The notes beneath the pieces were generated by a model. That model searched no databases. It had not been told where the DNA came from and saw only the letters and a program-made list of their open reading frames with translations. The translations under genes and the position numbers were made by a program. A stretch of 64,000 nucleotides of DNA, from assembly GCA_014621425.1 (NCBI GenBank), contig JAANBB010000028.1, positions 62,001 to 126,000 of the forward strand, written 5' to 3'. Origin of the DNA: Cylindrodendrum hubeiense (Eukaryota; Ascomycota; Sordariomycetes; Hypocreales; Nectriaceae). This document shows positions 22,464-33,141 of this stretch, piece after piece. Each line of letters opens with the position of its first letter. Within the stretch, counting starts at the first letter, position 1.

Positions 22464-24048
22464 CTATTCGATGTCTTGAAACGAAACATCGTAGGGCCGT
22501 TCCGATAACCTCAGACAAAATCTCCTCCCATGCCCCTCGACCGTCTTACGCCAGACTTGGATTGTCTCATCGCTAGGGTCAGGCACAGTCTTCCCATGGA
22601 CCGTCAGACATGGATCGTCGTCGGGGAAGTAGTTGAGCCTAGCCTCCGTAGGACTTTCGCCAAAAAGGAAGTCAAGACTTGTGAGTCGTGGCATACGTGC
22701 AGCACATCTCCCAACATCTTGAAGGCTTTGTCAATAACTTTCAGGTCTGTGACAGATTGGAACCATGTCTCCCACGCCTTTGCCGGAGCGGTATTCTTTG
22801 AGGCCCCTGGGGAGATTAGTTGTCCTCCGACCGATCTATCATAATCGCTATGTAACGGCAGAACATTCTCAAGTCCTGTTAGCAATAAGCAGAATGTTTC
22901 CGATCTGGGCCAGTATGGTTGACGTAAGTCACAATCTGCTGGCAGTAAGACTTCTGGATCGAAGGTGCCAGTAATGTAGAATGACACAAGGTCAACTCTG
23001 TGGCTGAATAGGAAGAGCTCTCTGCTTAGAGAATCAACTTCGCCAACAGAGACATCGCTGTAGACTTGAAAAGTGTAGTCCTTAATTACCGCTCTAATAT
23101 AACAGAGGGAAAAGTCTGTTAAAGACAAAAGCACATTGCTGATATTGTCAGCGAGCACTAGAATCGCTTGAATTAGCAGAGAGAATAAAACTTTGGAAAA
23201 TAAATACCTTGTCGTTGTTGCACCCTAATACCAGGGTTCGATACTTCAGCATCGCTTATATACCAAAATATTTTATCCAGCCGAGTCATCTTGCTTGCAA
23301 GCAAGCATAGAAGGTGAGGCTCGAAGGCCACGCTATAAGCGTCAAGGCCGACGTGAAAACTAGTTACCATAGGTAGCTCTGGGAGCTCCTGGTAAACCTT
23401 CTCGTGAAGTTTGATGTATGAAGTAGAGACTATCCCAAAGCCAGTATTTGACATGTCTCGGTCTGAAGGACTGCGCCAATCTTCAGATTCAACTTCATCT
23501 TCATCTTCAAGCTGCTCATCTGACAAACAGCCCGAGAGAAAACCCTGACATTCCCTGGTCCCCAGAACTGGAATTATAAGGTTCAAGGTTATCCAAGGGT
23601 CATCGCGGAGCGGCGTAGGCTCGAGCAGGTTGAATAAGCAATGTATGACACCCCCAAGGTAGTCATCCAAGCCGTTGGTATTTGATATGTAAATTTCGGG
23701 GAGGAAAAGATAGGTTTTGATGGAGCAGAGGTAAGAAAGCCGACGTGGTGTAAGATTATTGCCTCTGGAGGCGATTTCTAACCTATTGGGTGTCATAATC
23801 AGGTGCTGGAAGGTAATTACCTCCACCCAGTACTGCCATTAACGGGAAACAGATGCATATTTAGAAAGCGAATTTTCGCCAATAAATTCCCGGCCAGGGA
23901 TATAAGCATCCTTTCCCCAAAGAAATGAAAGGATAATAGAACCAATTTCGAGGGGCCAGGTTTTGCATGATTTCCCGGTCAAGATAGATGATTTTAGTAC
24001 CTTTGGAGGCAAAAGGAGTAGCAAGAAGATCCAATGAAAAGGTGGCAA
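22464..24048 (-). pseudogene. F-box-type fungal protein gene, disrupted by a nonsense codon and a frameshift
   Basis: The conceptual product begins with an F-box-like helix (TWPLEIGSIILSFLWG). It continues to KYASVSR, then a TAA stop at 23839-23841, then in the same frame WQYWVEVITFQHLIMTPNRL. The VSR-x-WQ-x-x-V/I-E-x-x-TF segment is typical of a large fungal F-box-like family, which fixes TAA as a replaced codon (CAA or similar). A 41-nt intron (23167-23207) is intact. Near 22695-22700 the frame must shift by one base to pass from FKMLGDVLH to MPRLTSLDFLFGESP. The gap between possible splice sites there is too short for an intron. The last segment ends RRFCLRLSERPYDVSF, again family-like. 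In the living family these proteins probably recruit substrates to SCF ubiquitin ligases; this copy should make no full product. Confidence 0.74.
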
Positions 24049-24218
24049 TACTGATCACTTTATAATGAGTTTATGTGGTGGCTGTGTAGCCATCTGAAAC
24101 GGGAGACCGGGTCTACCATTGCGGGACCAACAAGCAGAAGGAACGTGCAACAAAACAGAACTGATGGCTGGTCACTTTAGATAGAACTAGAAGCACAAAA
24201 CCTCCTTTACGTACATAT

Positions 24219-24860
24219 TCAGTCACTATTTCTCGCCTTGATATATTCCTCCTGGAATTCAGCAGCCGTAGCGACGTATCCCCTTGATGGTATCAACTTC
24301 TCAATTACCATGTTGTGGACATCCCGTTCCCGGTCGGCACAGGCATCAGAAATGACTGACACGACAAATTCAGCGTCAGTTGCTGGAATTGCTGTCCTTA
24401 AGACGCACCCAGACGTGCTCAAGCCGGTGAGAATGAGTGATTTGATGCCCTTGCCATGCAGAAACTCGAGGATACCAGGCGACTTGAGGGCAGATACATG
24501 ACCAAGTACTCTCGTGAATGTAGGCTCATCTTCGCTGAGGTCTTGGAGCAATTCAGCCGGCTCTTCGGCGCCTCCTGATTTCATAGCACCGATAATACTG
24601 CTCAATCTCTCAGCGCCCTTGCATGTTGGAAATGTGGCAGCGTCTATATCGATGAGGGCGTGAACCACGGTGATGCACTGGGACTTTGCCCATGTTCTCA
24701 TCTGGCCTGCAACGCTCAAGGCCGCTAGTGCATCTGGCCCGCCAATCTTTTCAACAAACATGGAATGGAAATCCAGGAGGAGCAGCGCAGTTTTTGATGG
24801 TCCGTAGTAGCCAGCTGTTGTGGGGTCGGCGGTCTTGGGGGCATCTGCGGGGTCCGACAT
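24219..24860 (-). CDS. Isochorismatase-like cysteine hydrolase
   Basis: This is a single-exon gene for a 213-residue protein of the isochorismatase/nicotinamidase superfamily. The central sheet starts at residue 24 with ALLLLDFHSMF, holding the catalytic Asp. The nucleophile cysteine lies in GLSTSGCVLRTA, followed by the family's SDACADRE strand-turn. The usual catalytic Lys region (K in a ..KxxYSAF-like segment) reads FTRVLGHVSALKS, so an Arg may replace the Lys; alignment is needed. Members hydrolyse amide or vinyl-ether bonds in small molecules, in the cytosol or secreted by some pathogens to lower host salicylate. No signal peptide is visible. A TATA-like element lies at 24958-24967. Confidence 0.9.
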   Translation of the reverse strand: MSDPADAPKTADPTTAGYYGPSKTALLLLDFHSMFVEKIGGPDALAALSVAGQMRTWAKSQCITVVHALIDIDAATFPTCKGAERLSSIIGAMKSGGAEEPAELLQDLSEDEPTFTRVLGHVSALKSPGILEFLHGKGIKSLILTGLSTSGCVLRTAIPATDAEFVVSVISDACADRERDVHNMVIEKLIPSRGYVATAAEFQEEYIKARNSD

Positions 24861-25471
24861 TATGATGTTACACTTCTGAGAGGCGAAAAGAAAAGGGAAG
24901 AATTGTCTGCTGGGTGAGATTTTCGAAACGAATTTTGTCGCTGTAGTTAAATAGGAGTATATTTATGGGCGATGCTTTACGACTTTATGTTTCCTTGATG
25001 GCTCGGTCTTAAGAATTATTGCCGATGTCGGTGCCGAGTCGGCAGTCTCACCTGGAGATTGGTCTAAGAGGACTGGGTCAACCAACGACTATCGTGGTCT
25101 TTTACATACCGCTTGCTGCGTCTGTATTCATGAATAAATCATGAGCGAAAAATATTTTACATATTGCTGCTCCTTAACTTGAAGCCCAATTCACTTGGTC
25201 GGCACTACCTTGCCCCTAAGCCGCTTTACTGAGATTTTTTTTGACGGTGCTTCAGCTGGTCAAGCCCATGTCCCTGCTCCAAGTTGCTCATTGGTGGCAT
25301 CAACAGCGAAGCTCAGCCGCACTCGGGCTATACAAGCCACAAGTTCACCAGGTGATTTGCTTTATAATTAATACCTCTAGCCCTTTCCCCGCCTTTGGGT
25401 CGCGTCGACGATAAACCAACACCGACTTTGTTCACCACGGTGCTTCTGTGCCTGCGCGCAAGGTCGCAAGT
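24861..25471. other. Divergent promoter region
   Basis: This 611-base region separates the isochorismatase-like gene (minus) from the lipase-ubiquitin fusion gene (plus). Apart from the TATA-like element I see no structure or ORF. Confidence 0.5.
24958..24967 (-). promoter_or_regulatory. TATA-like element of the isochorismatase-like gene
   Basis: The minus strand reads CATAAATATA about 100 bases upstream of the ATG at 24860. It is a plausible core promoter element, not tested. Confidence 0.35.
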
Positions 25472-28400
25472 ATGGGGCTTTTGAAGAAATTGTCAGCCAA
25501 GTATTCGGCCCCATCAGCTCAACAAGCAGGAGAAGGCAGCCATGAACAACAGGTATGCAATCGCTGACAAGGTTCTAAGCTCCCTCGTAGAAGATATGCT
25601 GAAATGTAAAGAGCAGCTACCTGATAGGACGAGAAACGCCAGTGAAAGCATCAGTAGTTCATCTACCGAAGCAGACGCACCAGAACCACATGTTGCCGAA
25701 CTAGAGCCTCATGGGCTATTCATTCTCCACCCGAAACCCGACACTGAGTGGCCTAGAGTGGAAGCAAGGGTGGAGTAAGTCTCATCGATGGATCTGTTAA
25801 GTCTCAAACTCACCGAAACAACAGTATTGTCGCAGTCCACGGTCTGAGCGGAAGTGCGAGAAAAACATGGACAGATTCAAAGACTGGCAAATTCTGGCTG
25901 GAGGACTTCCTGCCTGAGGGAATTCCAGGATCCAGAATAATGACATTTGGATACGATTCAAAACTTGCGTTCAGTCGTTCGAAAGCAGGTATCGACAATT
26001 TTGCCAGAGATCTGTTGAATCGTCTGAGGATGGTGAGGAACAGCGATCAGGTACGACCATACTGTCCCAACAATGGAGAGCATTGTAATGACGATAATAG
26101 ACATATGATAGACCTATCGTGTTTGTTGCTCATAGTCTTGGAGGAATTATCGTCAAGAAGGTATGAACCCAGCTTCGTTACATATTCCGGGCTAGTCTAA
26201 CATGACAGGCTCTGATCATTGCTCACGAAGCTAGCGATCATTATGGGAGCATTGAAAAGTCGACAGTTGGAATTGCCTTCATGGCTACTCCCCACAGGGG
26301 ATCGGATCTTGTTCCATGGGGAAACGTCTTTTCGGATGTGGTCAATTTCGTCACTCTAGGTCAAGGAGTTCGAAAGTCTCTCCTGAGTCAGCTCGATGAG
26401 AAGTCCACAGTTCTTGTGGATATCTCTCAGCAATTCGTGCACAGGGCCGCAGGTTTGAAGATTATGAGCTTCACTGAACAGCAGTCTGAGCATTCATGGA
26501 CCAGCCTTGTGATATCCCCCATGCCTGTTGAAAAACAACCGTAGAATGCTAATAGGTGTACCAGATTGTTCCGGAGTACTCAGCGGTTTTAGGCCTGGCA
26601 AACGAGATGGTGTTCCCGTTAAACGCGCATCACCGCAGTATATGCAAATATGGTTCCAAAAACCAGAGTTACATCTTGGTTGAAGCAGCAATCAGGGAGC
26701 TTGCGCAAGTCGCCGATGAGACAGGGTGTACGGTATTTTCTCAACTACTTGTTTGTTTCGTTGGACGACTAACACATCTCTCCTCTCTAAAGCAAATACA
26801 ACACTAGCAGAAATGGCTAAGAAATCGCATGACATTGTCCCCTCTGTCGAGGCAAATCCAATCTCATCACCACCACCACAGTCTAGGACCCCGGGCCTAG
26901 CCAAGACTGTTGTAAGTATTCCATATGTTTCCATGCAAAGTGGCTCCATCTAAATCCAGTACTACCAGCTTCCCTTTGTTGGTTCCGCCTCTCGGCCCCC
27001 CAAGACTAATAGCTTGGATTCGAAGGACATTGTTGGTCGATCTTCGATTCGGAGTTCGTCTACAATAATCGCCAAACCAAGACCCGCAACGAAGCCAATC
27101 AGGATCCGAATAAATGGCCTGAGTAACAAAATCGACAAGCGAGTTGAGGGGGAGAAAGCTTACTCTCACATGCTAACAGTCCCAGGAGACACTCCTGTAG
27201 AACGTCTAGGAAGCATTCTCCTCTCTGAGAAACCGAGTATGCAGGTTCAGGTTGACGCTAGGCGAGTGACCATTGCTGACGTTCCTCTTAGATCTAAAAC
27301 ACGGGACAAATTTTAAATTCCCAAACTATAGCACTGGAATTAATACGACATGGCAAGATGTGTTCACACATCCCGTTGAAGTGACATCTGACAAGCCATG
27401 TTACGATTTGGCAAAGGGGTTGAAGATACATAAGAAGCAGACTATTGCATCTTTCATGAGCAAAGTATTTCCTCATCCCGTCACAGCAAATTTAAGCAGG
27501 CAAGATGAGGACATCACGCCGGACCTTCAACCGTTTGAAGGTGTCTCATCCGAACTCATCGAAGTTGGTAGGGAAGGTGGTTCAGACCTCACGATATCCC
27601 TCATGCGAACAATCAGAGTTCCTGAAGACGACTCCGAATATGAACTGCCACCAGAACTTGGGCGCTTCCCTATATTCAACACAAAGCCTTTCTCTGAGAG
27701 ATTGCCGACATCCATGGTTGCTCAGGGTGGTCTTTTTATCCCGATGTACCGTACGTTGATGCTATTCCGTACCTCTCAGGCAATGCTAATTGGAGGCAAC
27801 ATCTAGAGATGGAAGCAATGTGGATCAATTTTGACCCAAAAGGTGCAAAGCGCTATGCCGTGCGACCTTTCCTTGGGGGAGTCAATGGAATTACTGGAGA
27901 CGGGGCCATGACAGACATGGCTACCCTTCTCCGCAGGCTGAACTCGGTCACTTCGCATCAGGACTACCTTGTTCTTCCAGACCAGCAGTGGCTCGATGGG
28001 ATAGCCACAAGTCCAGGGATTGTCAAGCAGTTTGTGGCCACTCCCATGACAGCTCCGCGCAAAGCCCCGAAAACCCCCCGAGCTATGTCTCACGTCAGCC
28101 AAGAGCAGAATGAAGATGTCGACCAAGCGGGGAGCGATGACCAACCGATGGGAGGCACAATAGAATGGCAAGTCACAGGCCAGGACGTTACTGGCGGCTT
28201 TCAATTGCAGCTAATTCCAGAGTTTGATACCAACAACCTATCGGCAACTTCACAAGTCGATGTGGTTGAGGCTGGTTCCGATGCCCCCTCAATGTTCAAT
28301 TCTTTGGAGTCCAGGTCTGCTAAGTTCTACGACGTTTTGAAAACCCCCAAAGAGTTAGGATTGACAACCAAAGATATCATTCATGTCAAGGACATACTCT

Positions 28401-30342
28401 CGAATCTACCTGACCGCCCAAAGGTTATGCAAGACTTGCTCACAGAATCCTCGAATAAGTTGAGGGAATGGGAAGTTGTAGAAATTGCTCTTGATGTCAA
28501 TCAGGCTCTGATGTGGAATTTCACTATTCGCCTTGCGGATAAGAACAGAACAGGCATTGAAATCAACGTGAGTTGTGTTGCCGACAGAAGGAGTCTTCCA
28601 TTACACGATAAAGTGGCTAACGGGTGGACAGTGTGATGAGGACGATGAATGGGACAGGCTACTAGATGTTGTTCGCAACAGTCTCGGTCTTCCCAACGGA
28701 ATACTTTGCATGGAGGGCATTGCAACAAACTCGGCTATGATACCTGTGGACAGTTGGGATGCCATCAAATGGATCAAAAATACCCTACCCCCCAAGGATG
28801 ATCAATGGAAACTTGTCCTGGTAAGTCTAAATGTGCACCAAAGTCTCATACCCTGCACCGGTACACCGCACGAACTTTTACATCGACTTACTCGTTCAGT
28901 ATCCACCGGTACTCATTGAGAATCATCGCTTCTGCTGCGTGGAAGTTGCTGGTGCAGGAACAGTCACGAACCGAATTTGCGTGGCATTGAGCGAAATCGC
29001 GACAATAGCCATTCTCAAAACCATTTTGAAGAATATTTCTCCTGGGATCTCTAACTGCTCGATTGTAGATGAGACTGGAATTTTACCCGATGACACCGTC
29101 ATCTTCAGCGGTGTCCGCGATATATTCTCGCGGCCGAACTTCATCGCTTGGTGTGGTCCTGTTCCAAGTGGTGTAGACGGTGGAGGAGTGTTTCCAATCG
29201 TTATCAAAACGCTTACGGGCAAAGTGATAACTGCAGAGGTTCAAATATTAACCACGGTCCTCAATCTGAAGCACCAAGTCCAAGCGAAAGAAGGCATTCC
29301 TCCAAAGCAACAACGACTCATATTCATGGGTCGTCAACTGGATGACGGTAATTTTGGTTCATGCTTTAATTGCTAATATACTGACTTCAGTAGGCAAAAT
29401 ACTAGCCCAATACAATATCCAGCCGGTAGTTATTATCAATCTGTTACTATGTGATAAATTGCTGAATATCGCATATAGGAATCAACGCTTCATTTGGTCC
29501 TGCGTTTGTCTGGTGGTGGATATTGCATCACTATTCTCTACCAGGAAAAGGAAAAGAAGTTGTGGTTTGGAAGCGATGACAGAATGTCTGCCGCGAAACA
29601 ACAGCTTTTCAAGGAGCTGCACATCCCGATTTGGCAGCAAATTTTAACTTGGGATGGGCAGATTGTCGATGACGGTGAGTTATCAGATTGCCCAGCTCTA
29701 GAGAAGACCATATTGTCCTGATTGATATCTATAGATGAACACCCGTTATCTTATCGAAACAAGGTATTGACGCTTACACTCGCTCCTCGGGCCACGGCAC
29801 TAGGAATTGGTGCTGGTGGAACTATTATCCAGCACATCGAAAGAGACACCTACGATCCGGCAATTTGGGATGTGGGAAACTCGAAGATTCTCAATATTCA
29901 GATTATCGATTCAACAACTTTCCGATCGGTGACGGGGCTTGATCCACCGAAGTCGCCAATCTCGGCAAAGACGTACCAGGAGATGGGGCTTCCGTTCTTC
30001 CAACTCTGGCGCGATGAAGCTAAGGAAGACGGTGTTGCTGGCAGCTGGAAATCCATCAAGGGCGTCGCCGAGGTAGAAAGCCGAAATGCGAAGCGTGGTG
30101 GAAAGCAAGTGGCCGCCGGGCCTAGCCAAGACAGTCAATTTGGACTTCTCCGGAGTGGAGCTTGGGGGAGGGCTGGAGTTGATGGGCCTGCTGCGATGGG
30201 TGCTAAGGAAGGATTTAAGGAGGAGAGTTTGTCTTTTCCTGTCGTTCTTCTCGATGTTGATGCTACGGTTCCGATTTTCAAGAGCATCTTGGATGACAAC
30301 TGGGATGAGGGGGAATGGAGCTCTGATGAGGATAGTGATTAA
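25472..30342 (+). CDS. SesB/SERAC1-like alpha/beta hydrolase fused to tandem ubiquitin-like domains
   Basis: The gene has about 14 exons joined by hand, and every join keeps the frame. The hydrolase part (25770-26720) has VDIVAVHGLSGSARKTWTD, FGYDSKLAF, the nucleophile elbow VAHSLGGIIVKK, FMATPHRGSD, and EYSAVLGLANEMVFPLNAHH, as in SesB domains of fungal NLR proteins. A linker follows. Next comes a conserved fungal module (27640-28230) with GGLFIPMYQMEAMWINF, FLGGVNGITG, DYLVLPDQQWLDGI and GIVKQFVATPM. A further stretch (28330-29170) is not recognised. A ubiquitin-like domain (29190-29520) reads VIKTLTGKVITAEVQ, AKEGIPPKQQRLIFMGRQL, YNIQPGESTLHLVLRL and ends SGG. A second beta-grasp unit (29515-29790) reads ILTWDGQIVDD and a DE-rich tail closes the protein. 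There is no NACHT domain. The start is uncertain: 25472 with an intron at 25553-25616, or 25542 without one. Two adjacent genes cannot be excluded without RNA. Confidence 0.78.
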
Positions 30343-30541
30343 GAAATTGAAGTATCTAGAGAAGAATCTTGCTGCGTAATATCCGTTTATTTGTCAAGAC
30401 TCAATTAACGAGTCAGCCTAATGTCGGGAGTTTGTGGTCGTAGTTTGCTGAGGGTGTAGGGTAGGCAGTAATGGTGGTTGAGGTAATGGTTGAAAAAGTG
30501 TCGCGATATAGACCACATTCCCTGCAGTGAATTTAAACAGA

Positions 30542-31129
30542 TTAGTGATCAACCTTGAAGGATGCGTGTGAGGCTTGTGAATGCGATGCTTTGGCGGATG
30601 TGATGTTTTGGCGAATGCGAGTGCGATGAACGGATTTGGTCACAAAAGCGGGTCTGCCTTTGATTGTATATTCGGTCCATCTGAGATAGGTGGCATCACT
30701 GATGCCGGGGCACTTCTCATAGACGATATCAACGGGGGCTCGTGATTGCATCTTATAATTCTCCGAAATGGGAGCAACATCGAATTTTGGACTTGCTATG
30801 GGACGGGTTGTGCTGAAGCCTGACCCCTGAGTTGACGGTCCCTCTGCAGTTCTGCCACCAGATCCCATCAGATTCGTACCTGTACGTGCTGATACGCATG
30901 CCGTGCGACTCGGGGGCGCTTCTCCTTGAGCATTAAATGTTTTAATATTGACTAGCCGACCAGTAAAACTGGCTTCGTAGTCATCGGCTCGTCTAAAATA
31001 TGCTGGTGTTGTGGATGATCTAGCGTGGGCACACCAAGAGCAACACGACATTGCGGTTTGCGATGGGCCCGTCGCTGACTGTGAGAGATCAACTGGCGAA
31101 GGCCGGCCCTCGATCGGACAACGAGACAC
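30542..31129 (-). CDS. Hypothetical protein, weakly supported
   Basis: This open frame of 195 residues has no recognised domain. Its C-terminal part includes the peptide WTEYTIKGRPAFVTKSV, of which a diverged but clearly homologous version (CTEYIIKGRPAFVAKSV) is encoded at 37372-37445 on the same strand. Retention of the peptide in both copies suggests the C-terminal part descends from a real coding sequence, perhaps a mobile or duplicated gene. The N-terminal half is low-complexity (Ser, Thr, Gly, Arg) and may not be coding. Confidence 0.3.
   Translation of the reverse strand: MSRCPIEGRPSPVDLSQSATGPSQTAMSCCSWCAHARSSTTPAYFRRADDYEASFTGRLVNIKTFNAQGEAPPSRTACVSARTGTNLMGSGGRTAEGPSTQGSGFSTTRPIASPKFDVAPISENYKMQSRAPVDIVYEKCPGISDATYLRWTEYTIKGRPAFVTKSVHRTRIRQNITSAKASHSQASHASFKVDH
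30611..30684 (-). repeat. 74-bp duplicated segment, copy A
   Basis: This matches 37372-37445 at about 67 of 74 positions by eye, in the same orientation. On the minus strand it encodes the KGRPAFV-containing peptide. Flanks are unrelated. Confidence 0.75.
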
Positions 31130-33141
31130 CCCGGGAGCCGCGATTCACACGGAAGGATTTCTTGGTCATGGACTACGTCAGAAGCGAAAGTGAGCTGACC
31201 CGGGAAGCGGGTGGGCCCTCGACGAGAGCAGCATTATACGGAGAAGGGGAGGCTGAAAATGCTTGGCCCTCCGCCTTATAGATGAACCCCGCTATTCTCG
31301 AGCTGTGCATCAACCAACAAGCTGTCCGTGACGGCGGGCGATGAGATGGCAGGCTAAATTTATCCCTGCTGAGACTTGGCCATAAGCCAAAGCTACGCGC
31401 TAACCTCCCATGGCATAAAATTCCGGAGCTGATTGTGAATGGCAACGGTGGAACGCTCGCAATGCAGAGCTCATGGCATGGTACATGTACGTCAGCACTC
31501 ATTGCCAAATTATGAATCCATTATACAGGTGGAGCGGAGATGAATCCTATAAGAAATTGCGTCCGGTAAGAATATGCATGCCGTGTTATGGAGATGAGAT
31601 CACTCACATTGGAGACTCCGCGCATCGTAATAGGACCTATTGGAATGAAGCATCCGAAAGCCAGGGATGGAACCACCGCCTGCTCACACACATTGAAAAC
31701 CCTGCGGTATTTAAGTCACGCCTGCCAATCCTGGCTACGGGGCCGAAAATGACGATGATGCTGACAAGGCTGAGTTAGACCCTGGGACACAGGACGGAGT
31801 AAAGGTGGCCGAGTGACCAAGGCTGTGCCGATCCCACATGGCACAGTCAAATGAGATAATTGAAACGGGTACTCCGTACTGCACGTCTAGAGCTTGACCG
31901 TAACGTGGCACGGGGCCAGGCTGCCGTTCGGACTTGGTTCGTTACCGCTCTTTCTCGTCCAGCATTTGAATCCCCACCGCCGTCTTGGCAAAAACTGCGA
32001 CGCAATTTGGACGAGGCTGGGAGTGCGACCATACTTGTTCAGGCATTTACAAGTATCCCGCCCTCAGATAGCACAACATCAGGGACAACAGCAACGAACT
32101 CGAAAAAACGAGGAAAACACAATACGACCGTTATCTCCGGGGTTGGGGTTTTCTTGAGCGCACGTCGGCTCGTTCAAGTCACAGCAGCTAGGTACTTGAA
32201 GCGCCCGGTTCTGTTCGCAGAAAGGCTTGTGGGGGCCCTAAGAGCGGCAAGGTTGTCGCACTATTACGAACCAGGCCTAGGGCTTACAGTCCCTGGCATA
32301 TTGGGCCCCGACCGGCGTTGATTAGACTAAATAGATGCAATCCCGCGCCTTGGGCTGATGCTGACACAACGGCCTTTGGCCATTTGCCCTGCCCACCAGG
32401 ACGCAGCCGCCTTACTTGGTGATTGATGACAGGGCTGGCAATGTACGAGAAGTGACTTGATCGACTAAGCGACGGTCATCCGGTCGGGCTTTTAAGCATA
32501 ACCAGCCAAACGAGGTGAAACCACCGCACACCAAATATCCACACACCACCAAATCCCACCCCGTGCATCAGCAAAATAGGTGCTACACAGTATGACACAC
32601 CCAAAGTGTCACGTATTCGAGACACAGCCGACGTCCTAAATCTAAGGGCTTATCGCGTGTCAAGACTGATGTTTTTGATTTCTTCGAAGCCTTGCGCCAT
32701 GTAATTACATTAAAGGCCAAAATTATCGGCTGGGAGTATGTGTCCTTCAAATTGTCGTAGTTCCTCGGTAAAATAGTCAATACATGGCTAATTTTGCCGT
32801 CTTAACTAGATATGAAGAGGACAAAATCTTCCCTATCCGTCTTCCTCTCTAGGGGGCTTAGACTCAGGCCCCTAAGATCTCGTGATGTATCCATCCGTAC
32901 CGTGGCTGCGCATCCCTAGGGACCCTTGACAACAACCCAGATGGCCGCTGCATCAAACTTGTCCTGCCACCGACTGACAACAAGCCTCCGGAACATACAA
33001 GGAACGAATAATCCCCAACGTGCCCATCGAGGCCATTCTCTCGTCAAATCTTCAATCTTGCTGCCGGTCTGGACACGTTCTTTTCCCCTCGGATTGAACA
33101 CGGCAGCTACTTTTTCGCTGGTCGCATTTACGACATTCGCT

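Larger units (their letters stand above)
30343..33141. other. Gene-poor region with weak ORFs
   Basis: This 2.8-kb region contains one weak minus-strand ORF listed separately (30542-31129) and a 74-base repeat shared with 37372-37445. Other open frames (for example 31860-32321 plus) have the arginine/serine-rich look of shadow frames. No other feature is supported. Confidence 0.5.

Noticed and set aside
26556..26807. Stop at 26807 as the end of a separate lipase gene
   Set aside because: A GTACGG...CTAAAG intron at about 26728-26793 removes the stop and joins the downstream frame; kept as the alternative model rather than the main one.
31860..32321. 153-codon plus-strand ORF
   Set aside because: Arg/Ser/Thr-rich composition, an alternative long frame overlaps it, and no domain or splice context supports it.
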